DNA from: Isochrysis galbana
Lineage: Eukaryota > Haptophyta > Isochrysidales > Isochrysidaceae
Direction: 5' to 3'
Assembly: GCA_018136815.1 (NCBI GenBank)
Contig: CM030941.1
Location: 2,394,039-2,458,038 of the forward strand
Length of the DNA stretch: 64,000 nucleotides
A program made the translations under genes and the position numbers. Below are positions 1 through 9,311 of the stretch, piece by piece. Below the pieces are notes generated by a model, which did not search any database, was not told where the DNA came from, and saw only the letters and a program-made list of their open reading frames with translations. Position 1 is the stretch's first letter, and the number at the start of each line of letters is the position of its first letter.

Positions 1-470
1 GCCTCAGCGGAGCTTTGTGGAATAATCTTGAGCTTGCGAGCGGAGTATGAGATAGCGGCACCGCAGTATTTGATAATGTGGAATGTGGCCGGCGACGGGC
101 GTCGGGCGTCGGTGAACTGCTCCCCCGTGGGGCAATGGGGCTCTCAAATTTGGTATGGCTCGCACTCGCGGACGGATCAACTGCCTCCATGTGCGGTTGT
201 CCACAACACACACTTGCACCATGGGACGTGCCAGTGCAGTACAAGAAGGAGGGCAAATCATACAGTCCACCACACTCGCGTCTCGTGGACTGATTGTGCC
301 CGATGGGTACCACACCTTCTTGAAGTGCTCCTGTGGTACGTTGGAACCACAGACTGGAGCAATGTTTGCGATGGAGACCAACGAGACTCCCCGCCGTCCT
401 CGGTGCCACAAAGCAGCCGAGTCCATTGAATCATGTTGTGCACTCTCCTCCTTTTCCCCTTGAATTCCAG
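1..470. other. No gene seen
   Basis: Open frames here overlap on both strands and show no recognisable domain or repeat. The stretch ends where the 5' hairpin of LINE copy 1 begins, so it is probably the insertion site flank. Confidence 0.4.
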
Positions 471-1787
471 AAAACTATTGTTATAGTTTTAGCGATGGAG
501 CGCGCGCCGACCGCTCCCACCTCCCAGCCCTCTGCCGCCACGACGCCCCAACGGGGCCGACCCAAGCCACCGGAGCCCAAGCGCTCGCAGCCCTCAGCCC
601 CTCCCGATCAGGACGTCGAGATGGCGCCACCTCCCTCTCCTCCCAGGCAGCCCCACAGCCAGGGAACAGGCAGAGTCCTGTTCCCTGGTGCAGACCAGAG
701 CCAGGGCAAAGCCCTGCCACAGGCCTCCCTCGACACGCCACCCAACCAAGGACTCCCCATGGGGGCTGGCAGCACTGCTGCCACCCCCATGGTGGCAACT
801 CCTACCACCAGTGCACCCCTCGGGGGCGGGCACTTGACACAACAATCAATCCTGGGGGCCTTTGCGCCCTCCAACCAACAACCAACACCTACGCAAAAAT
901 CCTACGCGGAAGCCGCCCAGAAGGGACCCATGGGGAAGGCTCCAATGCAGCAAGCCTAGAAGCAACCAGCTCCACAGCCACAGCAGCCATCGCGCAAGCG
1001 GGCCGACCCCCAATCGGACCCCAAGCCGGTTGTCAGCAACAACACACAACTTGCTCCCCCCCCTCTTGATGAGGAGGAAGAGCCGGAAGACACCCCATTT
1101 TTCATTCAGCTAGCTCAGCTAGCTGACGACAAGAAGGACATCAAAAGTGAAGATGTAGCTACCTTCATGAAATTCCTCCTCTCTAGGCTGGAAGGCCTAG
1201 ACGCAACCCCGGATGGGATGGACAAGGGTCGTAAAGGCCCTTGGATCTTTTACGTCGATGAGGACGCACACGATCAATTTAAGGCCGCATATGGAGACAA
1301 AGTAAATACGGCACTTTCTGGAGTCCCGCACGAGTTTGGAATCACTTACGGCGCGTTAGCCGATTCGGCCCCTCGCAAGTCGAGCGCCATCCGGTCCTCT
1401 CTCAAAGAGGTGGCGACCTACATCGTATTCCGCATCTTTGACCCGATCAAGGCGTACAAAACCAAGACTAGGCATCTGGCTAGCTCGCTCGAACGCGAGA
1501 TGGAGGTTCTTGACACGTATGGAAACGCCACCGGGGCTAGGGTAAACAAACGGAAGAGTGTACTAATACGCATGGGATCGCTCTTTGGAGCGCGGGTTCC
1601 CGATGAGCTAGCCTACCTCAAAACGCTAGGCGGAGGAGAGTACGCCACGATCTTAGGAGTGCCCTTCTGGGAGGGGCCCGAGAATGACTCTTTCTGGGAA
1701 AAGCTCATCTGCATGCACGCTAGTTCATCTCGATCAGTGTCCATGTCAGGCCAAAGTGCTGTGGGCTGGAGGAAAGTGCGCTTTTAG
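471..1787 (+). mobile_element. LINE copy 1: ORF1 fused to the RT tail, with one internal stop
   Basis: An ORF1 starts at 495, right after a perfect 8-base-stem hairpin (471-490), and matches the intact ORF1 at 9312-10961. A single in-frame TAG at 957-959 lies where a glutamine-rich segment continues in the same frame, so it looks like a simple nonsense mutation. The frame then runs through the conserved central ORF1 domain (FMKFLLSRLEGLD, KGPWIFYVDEDAHDQFKAAYGDK) up to about 1500. There it switches, without a frame break, to sequence typical of the part of a LINE reverse transcriptase that follows the catalytic YADD box (ATGARVNKRKS, then ILGVPFWEG and FWEKLI), ending at 1787. All of the ORF1 C-terminus, the endonuclease and the RT core are therefore missing. 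This is a dead, internally deleted copy. Confidence 0.8.
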
Positions 1788-2262
1788 AGTGGTTTTGTGT
1801 CCGCGTAGCGTTTTCGTACATAACGTTATTCAAAATTCTGAACTAACGACCTGACAGCTGACGGAGTAACATCCGCTCACTATAGTTGTGAGGCATTGGA
1901 TTGACCAACCTCAGTGTGACGTTAGCTAGTGTATTTATGCGGTGTGACAATTGATTTGTCATATGAGTTTGAAGCTTCAAATTCTCTTCGAGAGCCTCTT
2001 GCCGCTTCGCAAGGGCGTCAAGTAACTTTCGCGAAAGTTGGACGTGAGGGGCCGCCCGCATAGCGTTTTGGTAGGTAAAGTTGGTGTTATTACAGTGGCA
2101 GAACAAAACTGACGTGAGGCGACGAGCGTCTGATCACCCGCCCCGGTGGTGGTGGACCTACAGCGAGCCACGGAAGCTTGGTGTAATACGTCAAAGATCG
2201 CAGGGATGAATCCGTGGCAGGATTAATATAATCTAATCTTCCTAGTACCACGAGCGCTTCCT
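1788..2262. other. Intergenic; possible small coiled-coil ORF on the minus strand
   Basis: This follows the RT tail of LINE copy 1 and could hold its 3' untranslated part. No poly(A) tail or target-site duplication was found. Confidence 0.3.
1843..2106 (-). CDS. Hypothetical small coiled-coil protein fragment
   Basis: An 87-residue frame whose middle reads as a plausible amphipathic helix (LSRKLLDALAKRQEALEENL, then a T/N/L-rich heptad stretch). Composition is lower in GC than the surrounding genes. No family was recognised and no splice partner identified. It may be an exon, a fragment from a virus or mobile element, or chance. Confidence 0.25.
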   Translation of the reverse strand: MFCHCNNTNFTYQNAMRAAPHVQLSRKLLDALAKRQEALEENLKLQTHMTNQLSHRINTLANVTLRLVNPMPHNYSERMLLRQLSGR

Positions 2263-2817
2263 ATGGGCGAAAGGGATCCCCAATCTGTCGTGAATGGGCT
2301 GCTAGGAAAAAGGAAGCGTTGTTCCGTGGAATCACTATCGTCTATGAGCATAGCACAGATGTCTGACGAGGTCTGGTTGGAGTTCAGTGATGTGCAAAGT
2401 GACATAATGGATATATGTATTTGTGAAGAGCTCCAAGGTGACTCCGATTTCACCACAGAGCTCGAACGATACAACCATTGGGATTGTAGTGCCGTGAGAG
2501 GAAGCATCAAGTCTGTGAAGAAAGAGGTGTTCGAAGCTGTCGCAGACATGGTAATGCGTACCGGAAGAGGTATACTTGCACACGGACATGATGTCCCTAT
2601 CCAGCTGGCGTTCTCCTCAACTGTACATTCACCTACATCGAGCTTTTGGTTGGCACATGTGAGGACCAATGTGGAAAACACTCAGGGTGAAGATTTCCAG
2701 AACGCCGTCTGGGGTATCCTTCGGTGGATGTTCGGTCGAAGCATCGAGTGGAAAGTCCCCAGAATAGATACCATCAAAGCTTCCATTTCATGGTTGGTGT
2801 CGCTGCAAAATCGATAA
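2263..2817 (+). CDS. Hypothetical protein, 184 residues
   Basis: An uninterrupted frame starting at an ATG and ending in TAA. The protein is acidic in its first half (serine-rich, with a DSDFTTELE stretch) and hydrophobic or aromatic near the end (WGILRWMFGRSIEWKVP). Codon usage is less GC-biased than in the clear host genes. No motif was recognised. The opposite strand is also open over much of the same span, which weakens the case. It lies between the LINE copy 1 remnant and a repeat-rich stretch, so it could be cargo of a mobile element. Confidence 0.3.
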   Translation: MGERDPQSVVNGLLGKRKRCSVESLSSMSIAQMSDEVWLEFSDVQSDIMDICICEELQGDSDFTTELERYNHWDCSAVRGSIKSVKKEVFEAVADMVMRTGRGILAHGHDVPIQLAFSSTVHSPTSSFWLAHVRTNVENTQGEDFQNAVWGILRWMFGRSIEWKVPRIDTIKASISWLVSLQNR

Positions 2818-4029
2818 CGGGTATACACACGACGATGCTCAACTCGCACGCGCATTTGTCCATGGTCGACGTCGTCAGCGACGAAGGCAGAGGGGTGTGA
2901 GCGGATCCCAAACACACGTTGCTGAGCGTTAGAGAGTGTGCGGAACGGGGGCCCCGACGTCCCGTAGGACACGGGTCGACATGCATTCGAATTGGACGAG
3001 GTGTGTGGGGGTGGAGCTGGGGACCTTCGTGGACGGAGTCGTGGATTGGGTTGGGAGGTGGCCACCACAGTGACAGACAGCGCGCGCCGAGAGAGAGAGA
3101 GAGGCGAGCGCGAGCGTCCCGAAGGTCTTGTGATCTAACTTGTACTCGGTCGTCACGGTCAAATTCTTCGAATGCCGCGCCCAAGATAACTGGAATCTAT
3201 AAAAGAGAAGACGTTCGCCACGGGGAAGAAGAACGCGTCCGTGGATGCTGCTTGGAAGACGATGTATTTGGAATTGTTAACGATCGCTATCATGTTTGTA
3301 TTCTCGATCGTAGGAATTCGATCAATTTTCTTTGGAGGGAAACCAACATGGGATGAGATATCGTGATTTCAACGATATATCCACCCTGCCCCAAATCGAG
3401 TGAATGGAGTCAGACCACGTGTGTGTTTCAACATGTGAAGGGTCAAGTTGACTCAAGTAACCTCTAGGTGACAATGAAAGGTGTCAGCAGGGATGGGGAT
3501 AATTGAACGCTTTTGGTCTAGTGCCGTTTGGTGTTTCGTGACCGGTTTTACCTTATACTGATACGCCTCTCACGCGGGGAGACGCCTAATGGTCGGGCGG
3601 GGCGGGGGGGGGTTGTTTTATTGTTGTTCAATTCTTCGATTATTATTGTAAACGGTCTATGGACATTTGATGGCTCAACTTGAACCTGTCCCATATTCGA
3701 CAAAACGTGACCTTAGGGGGGCCTTCCGCGAGGAGAAACCGCGGAGGGAAGGGGGGGGGGGGGATATCCTGGTGGTTTCACGACGGGCGCACGCTTGTTT
3801 TAAGTGTGTGAGCATGACCCGCGCGGAGGGAAAAGGCGCGACCTCCCCGTTCCGAACAAACAGACCTGATTGCCGATAGCCATCGAATTCCGAGGACCGC
3901 CTCCTCGTCAAAAACGACGCCCAACCGGGACACCAGATGTCGATGAGATGAGAAAAGCAAAACAAGTGTTAGATGGGTCGCAGCCTCGCGCACAAAAATA
4001 TGCTGCAGAAATCTCATCAGAGTATACTC
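2818..4029. other. Gene-free, repeat-containing stretch
   Basis: Contains GA/GC-rich low complexity near 3090-3120, a poly(G) run at 3600-3612 and another near 3750-3762. The segment 3661-3717 (ATGGCTCAACTTG, CCCATATTCGAC, AAACGTGACCT) recurs at 19731-19793. An ATTGAACGCTTTT motif near 3504 matches the unit of the tandem repeat at 31220-31382. No gene seen. Confidence 0.45.
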
Positions 4030-5991
4030 CTACTCCATCTTTGGACCTACTTCATCTGCCTCGCGCATGCACCGGAATTGGTCATCGGGATGCCATAAAT
4101 CAACAGGCCTTGGTCTCACCTCAACGGGAGCACGCCACGCGGGCCTTACGACAAGTGCGGCCGTGTGCATATCGCGCAACAACGAAAGCGCAGCCTCCGA
4201 CGTAGCGCGCGCAGAAACAACCCGGATATCTGTCGCTTTCGTCGAAGCGTGGTATAGGTTGCTCCCACTATTGGCACCGCCTCGAGCTCGTAACAAAGCG
4301 CCCACTCGGTCAGGCAAAGGTACACTAGTCGCAAGCTCAACTTCGCATACACCCGCCGTCATCAACTCGTCGCTTTCATCACTTTGCAGCCGTGGAGCAG
4401 CCCCGACTGCTGCGCATCGCGGCGCCACATCCTTGCAAGATTCTCCTTCTTGTTCGGCGACAAACTGTTTCAAAAAGGCCTCCAGGAGAGATGGATCGCC
4501 ATCGCCGTGACGACTTTCTATTGGTAGCCATAGGGAATCGTATGCTTCCTCTCTCTCCTCTTTCGATGAGAAGCAGTCCAGCAGTAAGCTACGCACCAAA
4601 TCAGCCCCATTGAGAGCGCGGCCGGAGTACGTGGAAAAGTGCACGTTGATGGCTCGTTCACGCCTAGCAAGCATCTCATACCTAGAGGCAGCAGAGATGG
4701 GAATGGTAATGGGAAGTCATTTGCCGAAGCCGCAAGGGGCGTATTCATACCGCGACCTGAGCTCAGGCTCCGCTTACATGTTATTGAGAGCAACACCATC
4801 TTGAAGCTCAAAGGCAACCACCTTCACATTCGTCAGACAGCGTGTTACCATCGCCGAGAGAGCGCGAGCTCCCGCCTTGCCCAGCGGTGCATTTGCAGGC
4901 TCGCCAACAGCCTCAACATCCCGAGAACTGCCCGAGTTGTAATCTCGGACATTGGACAGCTTCCCGCAATTCTCGCCGACCAGTAGTGTTGGATCCGAAT
5001 CACATAGACATTCAGTATCATGCAGGAGGGCCATTGCTTTATCACGGAAGAACTCGTAGCATTTGTGCATCGTTCGCGCTGTACGGCAACCTTCTGTGTC
5101 AAAAGGGACACGGCATACAATCGAGAAGAAGGGCAGCTGGTCTCGACGAGACGGAACCAGCCGAACATCGGCTGACCCGTCCACTGATGCTAGTCCCTTA
5201 CCCAAATCACCCGTGATGCTCGGCCTCGAACCTGTATTTCTCGTCAAGCTTGCGACGTTGTCACGGCCGTTCCCGGCTAATGAACCATGCTGAAGCCTCC
5301 GCTTACGGGTGAGGAGGACCCGTTCGACTGCTGTAATAATCGGTGATGCCAGGTCGTGAGGCAAAACGTCTTGAGCCGCATCCCTCAATGCACACAACAA
5401 GAGGAAGATCGTCGTGCACCGCTGCTGTCCATCCACAAGTACAATGGCAGAAGATGGGTCTGCAAGGCGGCGCTCATGTGTGAACACGATGCGTCCAAGG
5501 GTATGAGGTACGACAACCGAGGCTGAGAGCACATCGTGCCACAGTCTCTCCCAATGACTAAAATCCCAGCAATATCGTCGCTGAAAGAGCGGTATCACCA
5601 ATCTGGACGAAGAGAGAGCGAACGTGCCAAATGGGACTGGCGCACATGATTTTGCCATCGCCAATCTTCCTGAGGAGCGCAGCCACGCCTCAGGCACTCC
5701 TCGCACGTACTGAACGTCAGAGCCCATCTTTCCGCCACCTGTCAAAGTGATATCATAGACCCAGCCGGCGCTGGAGCCACCCTCGGCGCTCTCTCCGGGC
5801 GTACTCTCCCTGCTGAAGGGCGAGGTGCCTCTGTCGAGTGAGCAGCGGGCAACGATTGCGGACGCTCCTGATGGAAGCCCTGAGTGCGCTGGGGCGGCGA
5901 CAACGAGCTTGTCGCCGCACGCGAAGGCGGGCTGGCGTTCCTCTGCCATCGCGCAAGCGGGCAGGCTATCGGGGTAGCCGAGAGCCGACAC
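4030..5991 (-). CDS. DUF262-domain protein, two exons
   Basis: Two frames join across a 96-base GT-AG intron (exon 1 5991-4778, intron 4777-4682 with donor GTAAGC and acceptor CTCTAG, exon 2 4681-4030), giving about 621 residues. Exon 1 has the DUF262 N-terminal signatures: VIPLFQRRYCWD and, after a spacer, IVLVDGQQRCTTIFLLLCAL. Exon 2 supplies the next conserved block (INVHFSTYSGRALNGADLVR followed by LWLPIE). DUF262 is a ParB/Srx-like nuclease-related fold, often fused to an HNH (DUF1524) domain; no HNH is visible, so the C-terminus may be lost, spliced further or absent. An N-terminal segment (about residues 20-90) resembles a small SH3/Tudor-like fold, but this is a guess. Alternative start at 5949. 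The role in eukaryotes is not established. Confidence 0.75.
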
Positions 5992-6170
5992 AGGAGAGAG
6001 ACGGTGAGAGGGGGAGAGAAAGGGAGAGAGCGCTGCGCGCTCCGTCCCTGTCAGAGTTTTCTTGTTGTCCTAGTTTAATCCTAGTGCTGAGGGACCGTGC
6101 CTCATCGGCAACGGAGCCCCTACCCCGCGATGGGGGTGTGCGCGGTTGGTGCATGGCTCGTCCGGTGTAT
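5992..6170. other. GA-rich upstream region of the DUF262 gene
   Basis: On the plus strand 5992-6035 is a GAGA-rich tract, hence pyrimidine-rich just upstream of the minus-strand gene. Similar tracts lie upstream of other genes in the window. Promoter function is inferred only from position. Confidence 0.3.
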
Positions 6171-6178
6171 GTGGCTAG

Positions 6179-7100
6179 CCTAGATGGGAAATACGTATTC
6201 ACCGTATTTGGACGAAGGCCAAATACAGACCGTATTTACCGTATTTGAAACTGCCTCAATATGACCCTCCGTATTTGGACGGTGGCGCAGGCGCGCGCGT
6301 CGAAAGTCCCCACGCCATGATCCTGTTTTGGTCTCATAGGTCATAGGCGGGGGGGCCTAATGGGAGGGTGAGGAGCAGATTATTAGAGAGGAGCTGTGGG
6401 GAAGGAGAGATGGCTGGATAGGGCGCTATACCCATGCGCTAGGCATGGGCAGCGCCGCCACCTCAGGGCATGTCCTCCCTCTGTTTGGTCATATGTTGAG
6501 ATGTTGAGATGTTTTGTGCCTACAACCTACAACAGAGGACGACGAGGGGGTTTGTGCTGCTTGGGTTAAACGCAGTAGGAAGAGGGAGTGAGCGAGCAGA
6601 GTGAGAGGGGGAGTCAAGTGTTGAATGAAGGCCCATGGATGGCCCATGGCAGGGCACCGAGTTGTAGGTTCCTGTGGTGCACAAGAGTGGGGTGGGAAGG
6701 AGAATTGTGTCAGCAATGGGCAATGGGCATTGTTGCATTGTTTGTTTGCGCAATGCAGCACCGCTGCAGCCATGCGCCATGCGCGCAACGAGCGCGGATC
6801 GCGCGAGGCACGGTCAGGGTTGGGGTTCAGGATGGGGTACACGCTCCATCTACATTCTCACATGCTCTCATCATGATGAGATGATGGGTGAAGGGGGGGC
6901 GGGGGGGAGAGGGCGCTGGCGCTGGCGCTAGGGCAATATATGGCATATGCTGGCGATTGGCGACGGGGGAGGCTTGGGGAATGGGAGCCCCCCCCCCCGT
7001 TACTGTATTTGGTACCGTATTTGGCTGTATTTGGACGAAGGCCAAATACAGACTGTATTTACCGTATTTGGAAGCCCCCTCACTGTATTTCCCATCTAGG
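6179..7100. mobile_element. Non-autonomous DNA transposon, 922 bp, 16-bp TIRs, 8-bp TSD
   Basis: The ends are perfect 16-base inverted repeats: CCTAGATGGGAAATAC at 6179-6194 and its complement at 7085-7100. Both are flanked flush by the same 8-base direct repeat GTGGCTAG (6171-6178 and 7101-7108), the expected target-site duplication. Inside, a GTATTTGGACGAAGGCCAAA motif occurs near both ends in direct orientation (about 6207 and 7028). No transposase frame exists, so it would need a partner element. An 8-base TSD is typical of hAT-like elements, though the terminal bases are not the classic hAT consensus. Confidence 0.85.
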
Positions 7101-7756
7101 GTGGCTAGGGATGCTAGCCAACAAGACCTCTTACAAGACTACAATTTCTAACGTGGTACCCCCGCCGAGAGACCACCCCAACTTCTACAACCACAGCGCG
7201 CTCGACGACGCCGCTCAAGGGTACAACACCACAACGAATAAACTCGACAAATTCGTTGAAAATCTTTTCTTCGACTCAGCGGCCGCCGACCGCGCCACAC
7301 GCTCCTCCAAGTGGTGGGACCTGGACCACATGGTCAAATCATCCAACAACTTCAGTGACAGCCACAGCCAGAACCGCCCGCACTCGACAGTTCAAGGGTG
7401 GCAAAACCACAATTCCACATCGAATGACCCCAAAATCCATCCGTCAGCATCTATTCTTAGAGCCCTCGAGGCGTCGGGACGCTCGAGGTCGTCACCCGTG
7501 TCGGATGGTCACATCAGCCACTACGAGGCGCGTCGAATCTCCCCGGAAGGCACCGGGCTACGAGGTTGCTACCAGGCGCAACAGCGTTCTCGAGCAAGGA
7601 AGCCCCCATTGCTGCAATGGGGAAAATCTCTTCCCCCTGGGGAACGATTGCCCGCGCCTCCCCACTGTTTCGTCAAACTGCATAGCTGCCACCTCTGCTG
7701 CACCCCCCCCCTTGGGAGACGGACTCGCAGAGGGCGCAGGCGAAAGGTCTAAGATT

Positions 7757-8045
7757 CCCCCCCGCGCGGAAAACACGCCGACCGCACCTCCGGAGGGGGA
7801 ACAGGAATTCCCCCCGCGCGCAGAATACGCCGACAGGAGCTCCGGTGGGAGGAGGGCAGGAACCCCCCCGCGCGCCCCCCCGCGCGCAGAAAACGCCGAC
7901 CGGACCTCCGGAGGGGGAACAGAAGAACCCCCCCGCGCGCAGGGAACGCCGACCGGACCTCCGGAGGGGGAACAGGAATTCCCCCCGCGCGCAGCAGACG
8001 CCGACAGGAACTCCGGAGGGAGGAGGGGGGGAACCCCCCCGCGCG
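7757..8045 (+). repeat. GC-rich tandem repeat, unit about 57-60 bp, about 5 copies
   Basis: Units of the form CCCCCCGCGCGCAGA, ACGCCGACCGGACCTCCGG, AGGGGGAACAGGAA repeat with variation. In the plus-strand frame they encode alternating PPRAENTPTAPPEGEQEF-like and ADRSSGGRRAGTPPRA-like blocks. Confidence 0.75.
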
Positions 8046-8136
8046 CGCACCGTGGGGGAGCCTCGCCCCGCAAGGAAGCGTCCGCAGGGGAAACCCCCCG
8101 CGCGGAACTGGCCGGCCGAGGACTTTTCCCCGCACC

Positions 8137-8206
8137 ATCCGACGACGACTGGCAATTCTATTTTTATCCTGGGGGAGACGACGACTGGGAATTCTATTTT
8201 AATCCC
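8137..8206 (+). repeat. Two-copy repeat encoding a DDDW-aromatic motif
   Basis: GACGACGACTGGCAATTC and GACGACGACTGGGAATTC lie 33 bases apart and encode DDDWQFYFYPGG and DDDWEFYFNP in the frame shared with the repeat upstream. Possibly a remnant of a real coding repeat. Confidence 0.5.
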
Positions 8207-9115
8207 GCGGGCGAACATGCACTGATCGCCGAAGCCATCTGGTGCAATCTCCATCGCTCCGACAGCCGTACTCGGCGAGGACTGGTCGTACCGCGCGTGA
8301 TATTCACCATCCTTCCGCGGCGCTCGACCCCATTCTCAATCCCGCCTATAATTCGATCAAATTTCTGTGAGCTGCCAAACTTCGGCAGCCACCGTTCGAC
8401 ACCACTTCGTCGTCATCTCATGATCTTTTGGGAGAATTTCCCCAAGAACGCGAAGACACAATTCATGATGCCTTCATGCTCTCTACACAGGATAAAGACT
8501 GGGATCGCAAGAAATACCCCCTTGCGCCCCCATTTGATGGACAGCGCGGTCGCCCATTCGAGCATTTTGAACGAGCCTTCCAAGTCTCGCTCGCTGCCAT
8601 CCAAAGCGACAACGACGAGAATGATCTATATCAAACACTAATGGGACACGACGTCGGTGGAGATGTCTGGCGTGCAACGAACGGGAATGCTAATGCCGCT
8701 CAGACCAAGCTTCGCGCTCGCCGCAACAAGCGCCTCTTCAAGGAGATATATTTCCATCTCACTAATCAACACCTTAAAGACCACATCCTCCGCAGTCATT
8801 CCAATGATGGCCGAGCCGCGTGGATCTTTCTCACAGCGCAATGTAAGATTCCTACTACCTCTCTCGACATTCTTGGTCTTGACAACCTTTGGTTCAACGC
8901 CTCATTCGACACTGTCGGCATCGATGAGAACACTATCCACTCTTTCTCCCATCATCTCTTTGGCTTAAACTCCGATCGTCCGGACAACGCGACGAAATCC
9001 GAAGACGACTTCTGCCTCAAACTCTTGCAATGTCTCACTCACAAATTGCGACCACACGGCACAGAAGCGCTCGCGCAGCCACATCGCCATCGCGAGGTGC
9101 CCGTTGAGCACGACC

Positions 9116-9285
9116 TCACCCAGCAAGCAGCGAGACGGACATGGGCACACGAGGGGCGGGCACCCCCGCCGACTGGTACCACGCAAACACCTCCACCTTT
9201 CCACGAACGACCGCGCCGGTGAGGCTGACGACCTCGAGCAGCCCCTCCTCCTTGAGCCAGTCGAGCACTTGTGTCTGCCCGTACG
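9116..9285 (-). pseudogene. Unidentified coding fragment cut by LINE copy 2
   Basis: On the minus strand, immediately beyond the LINE 5' hairpin, a frame reads GQTQVLDWLKEEGLLEVVSL, then TGAVVRGKVEVFAWYQSAG, ending in a stop after SVSLLAG. It looks like a true protein C-terminus with host-like codon use. A second minus-strand fragment lies on the other side of the LINE at 12650-13140, so both may belong to one gene split by the insertion. Family not recognised. Confidence 0.3.
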
Positions 9286-9287
9286 GA

Positions 9288-9307
9288 AAAACTATTGTTA
9301 TAGTTTT
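9288..9307 (+). promoter_or_regulatory. 5'-terminal hairpin of LINE copy 2
   Basis: AAAACTAT-TGTT-ATAGTTTT forms a perfect 8-base stem 4 bases before the ORF1 ATG. The same stem-loop sits at the same place in copies 1 (471-490), 3 (48085-48102) and 4 (complement of 58842-58860). Sequence before the hairpin differs in every copy, so it marks the 5' end of the element. Confidence 0.75.
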
Positions 9308-9311
9308 AGCG

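Larger units (their letters stand above)
7110..9080 (+). mobile_element. Decayed LTR-retrotransposon gag-like region
   Basis: From about 8428 to 9080 one frame encodes a protein resembling the gag (UBN2-type) of Ty1/copia elements: FDGQRGRPFEHFERAF, then NKRLFKEIYFHLTNQHLKDH, then a serine/histidine-rich stretch near SFSHHLFGLNSDRP. Upstream, 7110-7750 has open frames with N/S/H-rich composition in another frame, and a stop interrupts the frame just before 8390, so the unit is broken. It ends without a zinc knuckle, protease or integrase where other sequence begins at about 9080. The copia-type RT at 35.5-37.5 kb is a separate fragment. Family assignment rests on overall pattern, not an active-site motif. 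Confidence 0.45.
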
